Source: Arctopsyche grandis
Lineage: Eukaryota > Arthropoda > Insecta > Trichoptera > Hydropsychidae
Direction: 5' to 3'
Assembly (NCBI RefSeq): GCF_051622035.1
Contig: NC_135357.1
Location: 36,377,691-36,441,690 of the forward strand
Length of the DNA: 64,000 bases
Position numbers and translations under genes: made by a program
The notes under the pieces: model-generated
Told to the model about the DNA's origin: nothing
What the model saw: only the letters and a program-made list of their open reading frames with translations
Database searches by the model: none
In this document: in pieces, positions 28,678-39,535 of the stretch
Position numbering within the stretch: the stretch's first letter is position 1
Layout: every line of letters starts with the position of its first letter

Positions 28678-29334
28678 CGCTGTCTACTCTATCAAATTTC
28701 AACCTGCAAAGCGACTTTTGCCAAGTGTTTGAAAGCTCCGCCAATAGCTGCCTCCAAATCCCAGCCCCCGTACCCATTGTCGCCACTTCGCCGCCAAAAA
28801 GGCCCCTGGCCCTGATGGAATTTCCAACAAAGCTCTAAAAAAACTCCCTCAAAAAGCCATCGCTGCACTCACAGCAATACTAAATGCCACCAACAGAATC
28901 TGCTATTTTCCGAGTCAATGGAAACTCGCCAATGTAATTCTTATCAGAAAACCCTTTTCGAACCCCTCCCTCGCAACAAGCTACAGACTTGCTATCAAAC
29001 TTGCTATTCTCACTGAGTAAGATCATATATTACCGGATCTTAATCTCAACAACGAGATCGCAAAAATTGACCTTCTTCCAAAACACAATTTAGATCCCAA
29101 CCTCCTGCCGTTCACCAGATTCACAGAGTCGTTGAAACCGGATAGATATTTCCAAAGCCTTCGATAAAGTCTGGCACTCAGGCTTCCTTTAAAACATGAT
29201 TGCCACCAAAATCACCCCCCACTCTATACGATCCATCGCATCTTTCCTATGCGAAATTCCATTCCTGTGTTCAAGCCACTATAATCAGCACCCAGCGAGC
29301 AGCCGCCAACCCGCACAACCCCCACAACGTGAGC

Positions 29335-29438
29335 ACTCTCTACGGAACAAAAAGGCCCTTTTCAGGGCCACCAGATCATTTTATGACATCGGTTTCATTT
29401 GAATTTATGTACAGCTGGCGGAGCGCAAATTATGGTTG
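29335..29438 (+). other. orphan histone gene 3' flank
   Basis: About 100 bp containing a canonical histone stem-loop, wedged between the end of a Jockey copy and the Gypsy 5' LTR. No histone coding sequence precedes it. It may be the 3' flank of a lost histone gene, possibly H2B, whose own 3' end is missing at 18529, or of another array unit. Confidence 0.6.
29354..29369 (+). terminator. orphan histone 3' stem-loop
   Basis: GGCCCTTTTCAGGGCC preceded by AACAAAAA and followed by ACC, the same as the H3, H4 and H2A stem-loops in this window, on the plus strand. Confidence 0.85.
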
Positions 29439-29727
29439 TGTAACGTTACATAGAGAGACGCCCCGTAGACCGGTGACGTCATGGTGACGCCGACCAATTG
29501 TGGAGTCGGGCGTTGCGGCCAATGGCTACACCCGACTCCTTGACCAATGACTATACGGGTCATAACGTGCATGCGCTGAGCGCTGAATATTTATAAGTAT
29601 GGTGCGCTCTCGAACGGTGGGATTCGGATCCTGACCTCCACCGGACGAGCAGCAATAAAGACCTGGAACCTGCCTGCGTGTTTTCTTGTACCTCGACCTG
29701 ACTCCACTTACCTTTGAATACTCTTCA
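29439..29727 (+). repeat. Gypsy 5' LTR
   Basis: Bounded by TG at the left and CA at the right; followed by CTGGTGTCAGAAGTGGGATC, the presumed primer-binding region. The tRNA primer was not identified. Confidence 0.88.
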
Positions 29728-29750
29728 CTGGTGTCAGAAGTGGGATCTAC

Positions 29751-30911
29751 ATGGTTGAGACAAGGAGCCACAAAGGTGCGGATTCGGGGTCTTCATCGCT
29801 GCCGGAAGAAATGGAGCCGAATCGAGAACAAAGCCCTGGTGAGCTGAGCAACGGAGGACGGAGACGGGAGGAGCAGAGGAGCCGGGTGTCGAGGAGCCGG
29901 GTGCCAAGGACACCGGAGCCGAGCTACAAGGAGCTAAGCCAGGGAATGGCGAGCTGCCAAGAGCAGGTCCAGTCCCTGCAAAACACCTTCGCCACGTTTT
30001 TGCAGTCCTGGGAGAAGTCTGCGACACCAACGCAGCCGAAAGCCGACGTACATCCAGAACCACCGAGGAGATCAGAGGTATGTTACGAGGACAGGCGGAC
30101 CACACAGCGAGACACGTACGGGGTGCGGCAACATTCCCACCGGTACGACTACACCACGTTCGACGGTACTGAACGGTGGAAGGACTTCCTCAACCACTTC
30201 GAGTTTGCTGCACGGCTGAACAAGGAGACGACGAACCTGGAGGACCGACTGTGCTGCCAACTCCGAGGTGCGGCCGCCATTTTCGCCAGTCAGCTGCCAT
30301 CGACGCTGAGCTACGACGAATTGACGGAAGAGCTGGCACAACGTTTCAGACGACAGGGCACACCGATTGCATGCCATGCGGCAGCGGAACAGAGAAGATG
30401 GAGTGCGGAAGAACCAGCCGCGGACCACGTAGACGCGATACGAGCCCTCTGCGAAGACATGCTGGAGGGCGTCCACACGAACGCCGAAGCAGTCGAACGC
30501 ATGACCGTGTGCATAGCGGCGAACTCCTTCACGTACCCCAGTCTACGGGCCAAACTTGGCGCGCTCCGGATCACCCCGACTACAGCGGACGTGATAACCA
30601 GAGCCGACGCAACACGACAAGCCGTCATCTTCGAAGCGAAGGAACAACGGTCGGCACAACCAACGTCGAGAACAGTACGTCCCGACGCGGGAGCGTTCAG
30701 ACCATCTCGACCGGCCGTGCGACCCCCACGATGGGTGTCATCGGACCAGACAGCGCGACCAGCCACTACTATTAATCCAACGTGTTGGAACTGCGGACAA
30801 ACGGGACACATTAGCTGGTTGTGCCGCAAGAAGAGGGTCCGGAAGCTGGAGGCAACGAACGACGAGGATGAAGACGACGAGGAGGAGGCGGCTTCGGGAA
30901 ACGAGCAGTGA
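29751..30911 (+). CDS. gag: gag region of the Gypsy element
   Basis: An open region of 386 codons for the structural protein that packages the element RNA. A charged N-terminal part is followed by a capsid-like helical region (YDYTTFDGTERWKDFLNHFE through LTEELAQRFRR) and one zinc knuckle, CWNCGQTGHISWLC, near the C-terminus, then an acidic tail. Its end overlaps the start of the pol frame by a few bases, consistent with the translational recoding or reinitiation known in Gypsy elements. Confidence 0.88.
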   Translation: MVETRSHKGADSGSSSLPEEMEPNREQSPGELSNGGRRREEQRSRVSRSRVPRTPEPSYKELSQGMASCQEQVQSLQNTFATFLQSWEKSATPTQPKADVHPEPPRRSEVCYEDRRTTQRDTYGVRQHSHRYDYTTFDGTERWKDFLNHFEFAARLNKETTNLEDRLCCQLRGAAAIFASQLPSTLSYDELTEELAQRFRRQGTPIACHAAAEQRRWSAEEPAADHVDAIRALCEDMLEGVHTNAEAVERMTVCIAANSFTYPSLRAKLGALRITPTTADVITRADATRQAVIFEAKEQRSAQPTSRTVRPDAGAFRPSRPAVRPPRWVSSDQTARPATTINPTCWNCGQTGHISWLCRKKRVRKLEATNDEDEDDEEEAASGNEQ

Positions 30912-33900
30912 TCGGCCTGTTACGGGTCAGACCGATCACCGGTGCACGCAAAACACCCGGAGTGAACAAACTGGACGGCAGCGGCACGGCCGGCTCGTTT
31001 GTCGTGAAAGGAGAGATCGGAGGCGTGCCGTGTCGAATGGTGGGGGACACCGAGGCGTGCATCACGGTGATCAACCCGGAACTGTTCGCGAAGATCTCTC
31101 CTAAAGATTACACCGTCGTGAAGGGCCATTACAGCAGAGCGCGGCAAGCGGCGGGCCAAACCATCAAGATCCACCGATGGATACGGGTGACCCTTAATCT
31201 GCAGGGCGAAAAGTTTCCGTGGAACGTAGCGGTGGCGGATATCCAGGATCCCATATTGTTGGGACTGGACGCACTGAGACATGTCCGAGCTACGTTCGAG
31301 TTGGGCGGAGAGGAGAAGTGTATCATCAGGGGCGTGCAACGCGAGAAAGGGAAGAAAAACGCACCTGCTGTCAAGAGCATCCGCGGGGAAGTACCCCACC
31401 CGAAGATCACGGCGTTACTCGAGAGGGCCGATATTCTGCCAGAAGAAAAACGGCGCCTCGAGACCATGATTCGGGAAAATCAGAAAGCGTTCGCTCGGGA
31501 AGAGAAGGACCAAGGAAGGACCACCAAGGCGGTCCACACCATCGACGTGGGAGACGCGAAGCCGATGAAACAGCCGCCGAGAAGGATACCGCTAGCACGG
31601 AAAGAGGAAGTACGCGCTATGATCGACGACTTACTGAAGCAGGGCGCGATAGAACCGGGGCACGGGCCGTGGGCGTCACCGGTAGTTCCGGTCGCCAAAA
31701 AGGACGGGTCGCTAAGGATGTGCGTGGACTACCGGAAACTGAACACCGTCACCAAAATAGACTCACACCCCATCCCGAGGATCGACGACACTTTCGACCA
31801 GTTGAACGGAGCGAGCTACTTCAGCACACTGGATCTGCAGAGCGGATTCTGGCAGGTACCGGTCGCCCCAGAAGACCGCGAGAAGACAGCGTTCGTAACA
31901 GAGTTCGGTCTGTTTCAGTTCAAAGTGATGCCATTCGGGTTGTGTAACGCGCCAGCGACGTTCGTACGGTTAATGACAAAAGTGGTCGGTGACATAAGCA
32001 ATGTCCTCGTGTATCTAGACGACATTATCGTGCACAGCAAAACTTACGACGAACACTTGGTGCATTTAAACAATGTGTTCGAACGGATACAGGCAGCCGG
32101 CCTTAAATTGAATGCAGACAAGTGTCGATTGTGCTGCCGCGAGGTCGAATTTCTGGGACACCGAGTGTCAGCCGAAGGAATTTCGACAGATCCGAAGAAA
32201 GTCCAAACCGTGCGGGACTGGACGACTCCGAAAACACAAACCCAAATGCGCAGCTTCCTGGGACTGGCCACGTACTACCGAAAATTTGTGCGCAATTTCG
32301 CCGAGATCGCGAAACCACTCCATCAGCTAACGGAAAAAGGGCGCGAGTTCAAGTGGACACCGACGTGCGAACAAGCGTTCGAAAAGTTGAAAGAAGCGCT
32401 GACTACCACGCCAATTATGTCGTATCCCCAGCCGGGAGAGCGATATGTGTTGGACACCGACGCCAGTCAACATAGCATCGGTGCAGTTTTGTCTCAAGTT
32501 CAAGGGGGGGTGGAGAAAGTGATCGGGTATTTCAGCCGGACAATGAACAAACCCGAACAAAACTATTGCGTGACCCGAAAAGAACTATTGGCGGCAATTA
32601 AAGCCATTCAACACTTCCACCACTACCTATCGGGCTCGAAGTTCACGTTACGAACCGACCACTCAGCGTTAACGTGGCTGAAGAACTTCAAAAGACCGGA
32701 GGGCCAGTTGGCGAGGTGGCTGGAAATTCTGGGCCAGTACAACGTGACCATCATTCATCGACCGGGGATAAAGCACGGGAACGCGGACGCACTATCGCGA
32801 AGGCCGTGTACGGAAGAGTGTCCCAAATGCTCACGCGCAGAGACAACCGATCAAGAAAACGACTCGGCCCGAACGGAACCAGTAGAACCCGCAGAACCGG
32901 AAGCACGAGTAGCCCTCGTAGGGATCTTGCCCAACGAGATGACAAACTCGACGATCGACAAAATCGTCGAGTGGAAGAACGCCGGAACGAGACCACCGTG
33001 GGAAACAGTATCTGCTGAGGAGCAGGAACTTAAAATACTGTGGACCCAATGGGACGCATTGGAGGTGGAAGGCGGTAAGCTGTACCGGAGATGGGAGAAC
33101 ACCGCGGGAACACGTCACACAAAGCAGCTGGTGGTGCCGACTGAGAAGATACCCGAAATCATGTGGGAGATGCACAACGCGCCCACGGGGGGCCACTTCG
33201 GTATCAATAAAACGTACCGAAACGTGCGCCAAAAATATTACTGGCCGACGTGTCGAATCGACGTCACCCAGTGGTGCGAATGATGCGCACAGTGCGGGGC
33301 CCACAACGGACCACACCGAAGGAATCGCGGGGCACTTCAACCGTACCTTTCGGGGACGCCACTACAACGAATGGCAGTCGACATTCTGGGTCCACTCCCG
33401 GCCACCGAACGAGGAAACCGATACATACTGGTGGCCATGGACTACTTCACGAAGTGGCCGGAAGCGATTCCACTACCGAACCAGGAGGCAGAGACCGTAG
33501 CAGACGCCCTGGTAGAACAAGTGTTCACGCGGCTAGGCGTCCCGAACGAGCTGCACTCTGACCAGGGACGAAACTTCGAGTCGAAGTTGTTCCGTCAGGC
33601 ACTGGACCGGCTGGGCGTACACAAAACGAGAACAACACCATACCGACCTCAGTCCGATGGAATGGTCGAGCGACTCAATCGAACCATGCGGGCGCACTTG
33701 ACGAAGTTCGTCAACGACGAGCAGGACGACTGGGACACGCTGGTTCCGCACTTCCTCATGGCATATAGAGCGGCCCAACACGATGCAACAGGAGCATCAC
33801 CAGCAGCCATGATGTACGGACGAGAACTGCGCATGCCGGCGGACCTACTATATGGGGGCCCTCCACCAGACAGCGAACCTCAGGATCCACACCGATATAC

Positions 33901-34222
33901 CACGAAGTTGACCGAAGACATGGCCAAGGTACATCGGTTCGCCAGAGCCCACCTCCGGATGCAGAATAGCCGTATGAAGACGCGATACGACGTCCGCAGA
34001 ACCGAACCGGCGTACGAAACAGGTGACCGAGTATGGCTGTACAACCCTGCCAAGACTCCAGGGCTTTCACCAAAGCTGCAATCGCTGTGGGAAGGACCGT
34101 ACACCATAGTGACCAAACTTAGTGACGTAGTGTATAGGATACGCAGGGAATTCGACGGCTCAAACCGATTAATGGTGGTGCACCTGGATAGACTCGCAAG
34201 GTATAAGGCCGTCGAATATTGA
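30908..34222 (+). CDS. pol: pol region of the Gypsy element
   Basis: Domains in order are a retroviral-type protease region, reverse transcriptase (KKDGSLRMCVDYRKLN, LDLQSGFWQVPV, the YLDD catalytic box), RNase H (LDTDASQHSIGAVLSQ, TDHSALTWL), an integrase zinc-binding region and the integrase core (AVDILGPLPATERGNRYILV, HSDQGRNFES, PQSDGMVERLNRT) with a C-terminal part ending near VVHLDRLARYKA. It reads as a nearly complete Ty3/Gypsy pol with about one break. The clade was not assigned; no chromodomain was noticed. Confidence 0.88.
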
Positions 34223-34769
34223 CTGTAATTGTATGTAACTATTGTGTAATTGTTTAAGTGTAAATTAATGAGTCGATCGGGACGATCTCTCTTAAGAAGG
34301 GGGTTATGTAACGTTACATAGAGAGACGCCCCGTAGACCGGTGACGTCATGGTGACGCCGACCAATGGTGGAGTCGGGCGTTGCGGCCAATGGCTACACC
34401 CGACTCCTTGACCAATGACTATACGGGTCATAACGTGCATGCGCTGAGCGCTGAATATTTATAAGTATGGTGCGCTCTCGAACGGTGGCAAGAATAGTCC
34501 GCGCCCAGCGCCCGCAGTGCACGGACGTACCCCAAACCACCTCGGCGTCAGCCGCGCTGTAGTTGTCGTTTCCCGCGTTACACACAGCTGTGTCGTTAAC
34601 AGCTGCATCGCCGAAACCGCGATGTAACTACGACTCGATACTTCGAACGTGTCCCTCTGGGAACGAGATGCTGTCCTAACAACAGTAACAAAAAAAAAAC
34701 ACAGTGATAGTGACAGTGACAAGTGACAAGTGACAGTGACACCCACCCACCCACAAACCCACCCACAAG

Positions 34770-36425
34770 ATGGGTAACCCACCACAACGTGATAGTCGTA
34801 GTGACAAGGACACTAATACACAAACACAAAAACAAAAACAAACAATCACTAGAGACGACTTCAGTGAACTATTGGAGGCGTTTCGAACCGTGAAGGAAGA
34901 AAACGCTTCCCTCAAAAAGACCATCGAGTCGATTCTCGCGACTCACGCAGCCCAACGAGCTGCTGACCAAGCAGCCCACTCCGCCCAACTGGGAAACCTG
35001 GCGTCAAACATGACGCAGTCCCAGTCGATGATGACCACGAAGGACATGGCCACATCCCCCCAGACGTCACCTAAAAAAAAAAGCGGTAAGCGTAGAATGA
35101 TAAGCCCGCCCAACACCACACGCACACAACCACAGTCGCCCCCACACAATAGCAACAGATACGCGCCACTCGCGGAACTCGACTCCGACCCCGATTTCGA
35201 TTCCGAATCCAACTCCAACAAAATGGAGGTTACCGCCACTGCCAAGTCCCCACCTGCATCAGCAGCTGTACCCGCACTTACAAAAACCCCGGCACCACAA
35301 CCGGAAGACTACTTATTCCCGGTTGGCATAATCCGTAACAGGAATGTTACACAAAAGCGTCCAACTCGCGACGTGCCCACCCAACAAGCGGCCCCCAGCG
35401 CCCCGTCGGCAAATACGCCCCAAACCCCTCGCACAGCACAAATTCGTGCACCCCCTCAAACCACAAGCCCCGCTCACCCATCTGGAAACACCGTCTCTGA
35501 CACTCCTTCACAAAATGTCCAAAGAGCAAAGGTTGCTCCAATCTTCCTTAGGTTGCCATCGGACTACAAGGCAGTTCAAAGGAAACTCAACCAACATAAC
35601 TACAAGTTCACGGCCGTCTACTCTGAAAACAGAGTAAAAATCTCCCCTCTCACCATCGATGATTACCGTAAAATCACGAAATTGCTCCAAGAGCAACAAT
35701 TTCAGTTTTATGCCCACCCTCTAACGGAAGACAAACCGCTCAAAGTAGTCATTAGAGGCATTAACCCCAACTACTCCGAATCGGAAGTCCTCGCCGAGCT
35801 GGCCAAACTTGGCTATAAAGCCAGTAAAGCCACCGTCATGAAATCACGACGTGACAAGCGCAACATGCCCATGTTCACAGTCGAGACCACACGCGACGAA
35901 GAGGGGAAGAAATTATTCAACCTCTCCAGCATTTTCGGCCAACTGGTTCGCATCGAATCACTTCGTCGTGGTGACACTGTACCGCAGTGCCACCGCTGCC
36001 AAGGCTTTGGACATGGCTCCTACAACTGCAATGTCGCCCCCTTATGCATCAAATGTGCAGGACCCCATTTGACCACTGACTGTGCGTCAACAGCCTCCAC
36101 CCCAACCTGCACCAGCTGCAGAGGCCCTCACGTTTCCAGCTACAGAGGCTGCCCTTCAAATCCCAACAACAAAAGCAGGAAGAACTCCAGTCAACCCCGA
36201 AACCCCAACCCCTCCCACCCCCAACCAAAGAAGACCAACGTACCGCAATACAGACACGTAGACACAAATTTCCCTCCCCTAACCCCACCCACCCAACAAA
36301 CCAACATCAACACCAGCTGGAACCCAAACCAAAACCAAGACCTTTCAAATCGGATGAGCAAAATCGAACAGTCCATTGAGTCGATAAATGCCATCCTTAT
36401 CATGCTCACCCGACAGAAAAAATGA
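34770..36425 (+). CDS. Jockey LINE ORF1, nucleic-acid-binding protein
   Basis: 551 codons. It coats the LINE RNA and assists reverse transcription. The N-terminal third is Gln/Ser/Pro-rich with a short predicted coiled region (FSELLEAFRTVKEENASLKK). The single LFPVGIIRNRN module lies at about residues 183-200. A PRE_C2HC-type domain (KVVIRGINPNYSESEVLAEL through NMPMFTVET) is followed by three CCHC-like knuckles: CHRCQGFGHGSYNC, CIKCAGPHLTTDC and CTSCRGPHVSSYRGC. The stop overlaps the ORF2 start as ATGA, which suggests termination-reinitiation. It is intact by reading frame. Confidence 0.92.
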   Translation: MGNPPQRDSRSDKDTNTQTQKQKQTITRDDFSELLEAFRTVKEENASLKKTIESILATHAAQRAADQAAHSAQLGNLASNMTQSQSMMTTKDMATSPQTSPKKKSGKRRMISPPNTTRTQPQSPPHNSNRYAPLAELDSDPDFDSESNSNKMEVTATAKSPPASAAVPALTKTPAPQPEDYLFPVGIIRNRNVTQKRPTRDVPTQQAAPSAPSANTPQTPRTAQIRAPPQTTSPAHPSGNTVSDTPSQNVQRAKVAPIFLRLPSDYKAVQRKLNQHNYKFTAVYSENRVKISPLTIDDYRKITKLLQEQQFQFYAHPLTEDKPLKVVIRGINPNYSESEVLAELAKLGYKASKATVMKSRRDKRNMPMFTVETTRDEEGKKLFNLSSIFGQLVRIESLRRGDTVPQCHRCQGFGHGSYNCNVAPLCIKCAGPHLTTDCASTASTPTCTSCRGPHVSSYRGCPSNPNNKSRKNSSQPRNPNPSHPQPKKTNVPQYRHVDTNFPPLTPPTQQTNINTSWNPNQNQDLSNRMSKIEQSIESINAILIMLTRQKK

Positions 36426-39115
36426 CTTGTTACCTCAAGATCGTTTACTGGAACGCTTGCAGCATACTCTGCAAGCGTGTCGAATTCGAGCAATTTCTGC
36501 TCCAACACTCCATTGATATCGCACTAGTAAACGAAACTTGGCTCAAACCCGGTAATAGACTACACTTTTCAAACTACACTACATACAGAAACGACAGAAT
36601 AGGCAAAGCCGCCGGCGGCACTGCCATATTCATCAAACACACGATCCAACACAACTTGGCCCCGCGGCCGATCACCACAGGAATAGAACTGACGTCGGTA
36701 GAAGTTTGGACCAACACCGGCACCCCACTCATCCTCCACGCAGTCTACAACCCTCCAAATCAACACTTACTCACCACAGACTTAGACAACATATTCAACA
36801 CCAACAAAGCCACCATTGCCGCAGGCGACCTTAACGCCAAACATTCCAGATGGAACAGTCGAGCCACTAACAATAATGGGAAAATTCTCCTTAGTTATTC
36901 CCAACTCTCAAACCCAAAAGTCTCCGTCACGGCCCCAGATGAACCCACAAGAATCCCCATTAACTTCAAAGGTAGACCTGATATCTTAGACATCGTTCTT
37001 ACTCAAAATTTTCCAGGTGCGCAGTCCTTGACTGTAGTAAATGATCTCTCTTCCGACCATCACCCGGTCATACTAGAACTCACCAACACCCCCGTAACTA
37101 TAAACCCCATCCTCCGAAGTACCATATCTTGGGAGAAATTCTCAACTCTCCTTCATCACACCGTCACTTACCCCCACTCGATTCACACCACCCAAGAGAT
37201 AGACTCGGCTATTAACGTACTCACTGACGAAATACAGTCAGCCCTAGAAGCCAGCACCACCACCACTCCCCACTCTCCCCTGCACCCGCAAGCTTTACCA
37301 CCCGACATTCGCGATCTAATTCGCCTTAAGAATAGAGCTAGGAAGGCATTCCAAAGAAATAAGGACCCAATCCTCAAACAGCGAATGAACAGACTTCAAC
37401 AAGACGTTAAAAACGCCTTGTGGCAACTACGAAACGACAACTGGGATACCAAACTCAGAGCGCTAGAAGACGGACATAACGGTTTCTGGAAACTGTCAAA
37501 AATCTTCAGAAGCAACGGCAATAGGATCGACAGGATCAAAGTTGGAGATAATTTTGTCTACTCCACCGCCGATAAAGCGGAAGCCCTAGCCGACAGTCTC
37601 CAGGACCAATTCTCGCTCTCAAACTCTAATCTGCAAAGCGACTTTTGCCAAATGGTTGAAAGCTCCGTCAATAGCTACCTCGAAAACCCAGCCCCAGTAC
37701 CCATTGTCGCCACTTCGCCGCTTGAAGTCCTAAATATTATCAAAAGCATCGCCGCCAAAAAGGCCCCTGGCCCTGACGGAATCTCCAACAAAGCTCTAAA
37801 AGAACTCCCTCAAAAAGCCATCGCTGCACTCACAGCTATACTAAATGCCACCAACAGAATCTGCTATTTTCCGAGTCAATGGAAACTCGCTAATGTCATT
37901 CTCATCAGAAAACCCTACTCGAACCCCTCCCTCGCAACAAGTTACCGACCAATCAGCTTGCTATCCTCACTGAGTAAGATCCTGGAACGGATCCTAATCT
38001 CAAATCTCAACAGCGAAATCGCAGAAATTGACCTTCTTCCCAAAACACAATTTGGTTTTAGACCCCAACATTCTGCCGTTCACCAGATTCACAGAGTTGT
38101 TGAAACCGTTATAGACGGCTTCGACCACAACATGTCTACTGGAGCAATCTTCCTAGACATTTCCAAAGCTTTCGATAAAGTCTGGCACTCTGGCCTCCTT
38201 TACAAAATGATTGCTGCCAACATCACCCCCCACTCAATACGATCCATCGCATCCTTCCTAAGAGAAAGGAGATTTCAGGTCAAACTCAAGGACCGCATTT
38301 CAACTCAGCGAGGCATCTCCGCTGGCGTACCCCAAGGCTCCATCCTCGGCCCCACACTATTCAACCTTTACACACACGACATACCCACTCCTACACATAG
38401 GTACACAAACATCGCACAGTACGCCGATGACACGGCCATCTTAGCGAGCTCAGTCGGCCCCAAGGGAGTCTCACTCGCCCTCCAGAAGTACTCGGACCAA
38501 CTGGTAGCGTGGTACGATAAATGGCTGATGAAAATCAACCCGGATAAAAGTCAGGCAATATTCTTCTCCAGACGCAAAAAACGGTGCAAACCAGCCAAGC
38601 CAGTCATTATAAACGACCAACCAGTCAACTGGACTACGTCTACCCGCTACCTGGGGGTAATAATCGACCGCAAATTAACCTGGAGACCCCACATCACTAA
38701 CGCGGTGCGCAGAGCTAGGGCAGTTGCGTCAAAGCTTTACCCACTATGCAAACCCAACAGCAAGCTCTCGCTTAAAAACAAGTGCTTGCTGTATAAATCT
38801 ATCATCCGCCCACAAATCACGTACGCGAGCCCCGTGTGGGCTCACACTACCATCTCCAACACATCCATACTCAAACTACAGACAGTTCAAAACAAATTCT
38901 TGCGTGCCGCGGGCAACTACGACTGGTACACAAGAAACACTATAATTCACAATGACCTAAACATTGACCACCTTGACAAACACGTACACAAACTTGCCGT
39001 GAACTACTTCAAGTCTCTCGGCAAGATAGACAACCCTCTTATAAATTCCCTCGGTGAGACCAAACTCACGATCAATCAAAGGCCCATCGACATCTTGAAG
39101 ATGGGTATAGGCTAA
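36422..39115 (+). CDS. Jockey LINE ORF2, endonuclease and reverse transcriptase
   Basis: 897 codons. The N-terminal AP-like endonuclease occupies about residues 1-230 (VYWNACSI, NETWLKP, AGDLNAKHSRW, SSDHHPV). It is followed by a linker and a reverse transcriptase at about 440-740 with KAPGPDGISN, SYRPISLLSSL, FLDISKAFDKVWHSG, GVPQGSILGP and the catalytic YADD (QYADDTAIL). The C-terminal part ends NQRPIDILKMGIG. This order and the clade-typical ORF1 place it with Jockey. All motifs are present and the frame is open, so it is probably functional. It starts inside the ORF1 stop codon (ATGA). Confidence 0.94.
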   Translation: MTCYLKIVYWNACSILCKRVEFEQFLLQHSIDIALVNETWLKPGNRLHFSNYTTYRNDRIGKAAGGTAIFIKHTIQHNLAPRPITTGIELTSVEVWTNTGTPLILHAVYNPPNQHLLTTDLDNIFNTNKATIAAGDLNAKHSRWNSRATNNNGKILLSYSQLSNPKVSVTAPDEPTRIPINFKGRPDILDIVLTQNFPGAQSLTVVNDLSSDHHPVILELTNTPVTINPILRSTISWEKFSTLLHHTVTYPHSIHTTQEIDSAINVLTDEIQSALEASTTTTPHSPLHPQALPPDIRDLIRLKNRARKAFQRNKDPILKQRMNRLQQDVKNALWQLRNDNWDTKLRALEDGHNGFWKLSKIFRSNGNRIDRIKVGDNFVYSTADKAEALADSLQDQFSLSNSNLQSDFCQMVESSVNSYLENPAPVPIVATSPLEVLNIIKSIAAKKAPGPDGISNKALKELPQKAIAALTAILNATNRICYFPSQWKLANVILIRKPYSNPSLATSYRPISLLSSLSKILERILISNLNSEIAEIDLLPKTQFGFRPQHSAVHQIHRVVETVIDGFDHNMSTGAIFLDISKAFDKVWHSGLLYKMIAANITPHSIRSIASFLRERRFQVKLKDRISTQRGISAGVPQGSILGPTLFNLYTHDIPTPTHRYTNIAQYADDTAILASSVGPKGVSLALQKYSDQLVAWYDKWLMKINPDKSQAIFFSRRKKRCKPAKPVIINDQPVNWTTSTRYLGVIIDRKLTWRPHITNAVRRARAVASKLYPLCKPNSKLSLKNKCLLYKSIIRPQITYASPVWAHTTISNTSILKLQTVQNKFLRAAGNYDWYTRNTIIHNDLNIDHLDKHVHKLAVNYFKSLGKIDNPLINSLGETKLTINQRPIDILKMGIG

Positions 39116-39371
39116 ACTAGGATAGATAGAATTAATCTGTAAATATATATTATGACAACAGTAACCATAAGTTAAGTTAACCAAGCCACTAACATAATAC
39201 TATAGCCTCTAAATATAAAACTAACCATACTAACCGTAACAGTATCCCATAGTTAATGCACTAACCTATGCTTAGTGTTCTAGCCATCCAAATCAGCAAT
39301 GCGAGCAGCCGCCAGCCCGCACCACAACATCACCGCGAATCGGATCCCAGATAATTCGCTAGATCGATAGG

Positions 39372-39389
39372 CATGGAGTAAACTCCATG
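39372..39389 (+). other. terminal hairpin of the Jockey 3' UTR
   Basis: CATGGAGT-AA-ACTCCATG forms a perfect 8-bp stem 32 bp before the LINE 3' end. Equivalent hairpins with different stem sequence occur in the other copies (4444, 9691, 13757, 25877, 40478). It is likely the structure recognised by the element's reverse transcriptase, as proposed for other LINE 3' ends. Confidence 0.6.
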
Positions 39390-39535
39390 GAACTATCTAT
39401 AAAATATTACCCACTACTACTACGGTGGCATTCGGATCCTGACCTCCACCGGACGAGCAGCAATAAAGAACTGGAACCTGCCTGCGTGTTTTCTTGTACC
39501 TCGACCTGACTCCACTTACCTTTGAATACTCTTCA

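Larger units (their letters stand above)
26845..29334 (+). mobile_element. Jockey LINE copy with ORF1 repeat and internal deletion
   Basis: Starts with a GC-rich 5' UTR whose CCCTTGCAGTGCACGG resembles the 5' end at 34500. It continues with an ORF1-like frame, jumps into ORF2, and then reads degraded RT sequence (28780-29230: GPDGISNKAL-, WKLANVILIRK- and WHSGFL-like pieces with many breaks). It ends near 29334 in GCGAGCAGCCGCCAACCC without the terminal hairpin. It is an old copy relative to 34491-39421 and is followed by an orphan histone stem-loop. Confidence 0.75.
34491..39421 (+). mobile_element. apparently intact Jockey-clade LINE in a Gypsy LTR
   Basis: A non-LTR retrotransposon of about 4.93 kb with a 5' UTR (about 280 bp), ORF1, ORF2 and a 3' UTR ending CCCACTACTAC without poly(A). 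It is flanked by a 9-bp duplication, ACGGTGGCA, at 34482-34490 and 39422-39430, derived from the LTR it entered. Both ORFs are open and the ends are complete, so it may be active or only recently inactive. It is the best reference for the six fragmentary copies in the window. Confidence 0.93.
29439..39535 (+). mobile_element. Ty3/Gypsy LTR retrotransposon, nearly whole, holding a LINE
   Basis: Parts are the 5' LTR 29439-29727, gag, pol, a purine run (AAGAAGGGGG at about 34295), and the 3' LTR starting at 34307. The LTR is split by a full Jockey LINE at about 34491-39421 and resumed to 39535. The LTRs begin with the palindrome TGTAACGTTACA and end TTCA; they have TGACGTCA, a TATA box (ATTTATAAGTA) and AATAAA. 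The two LTRs differ at only a handful of positions, so the insertion is young. It looks nearly whole, with about one break in pol. The flanks do not show a matching target duplication. Confidence 0.93.
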
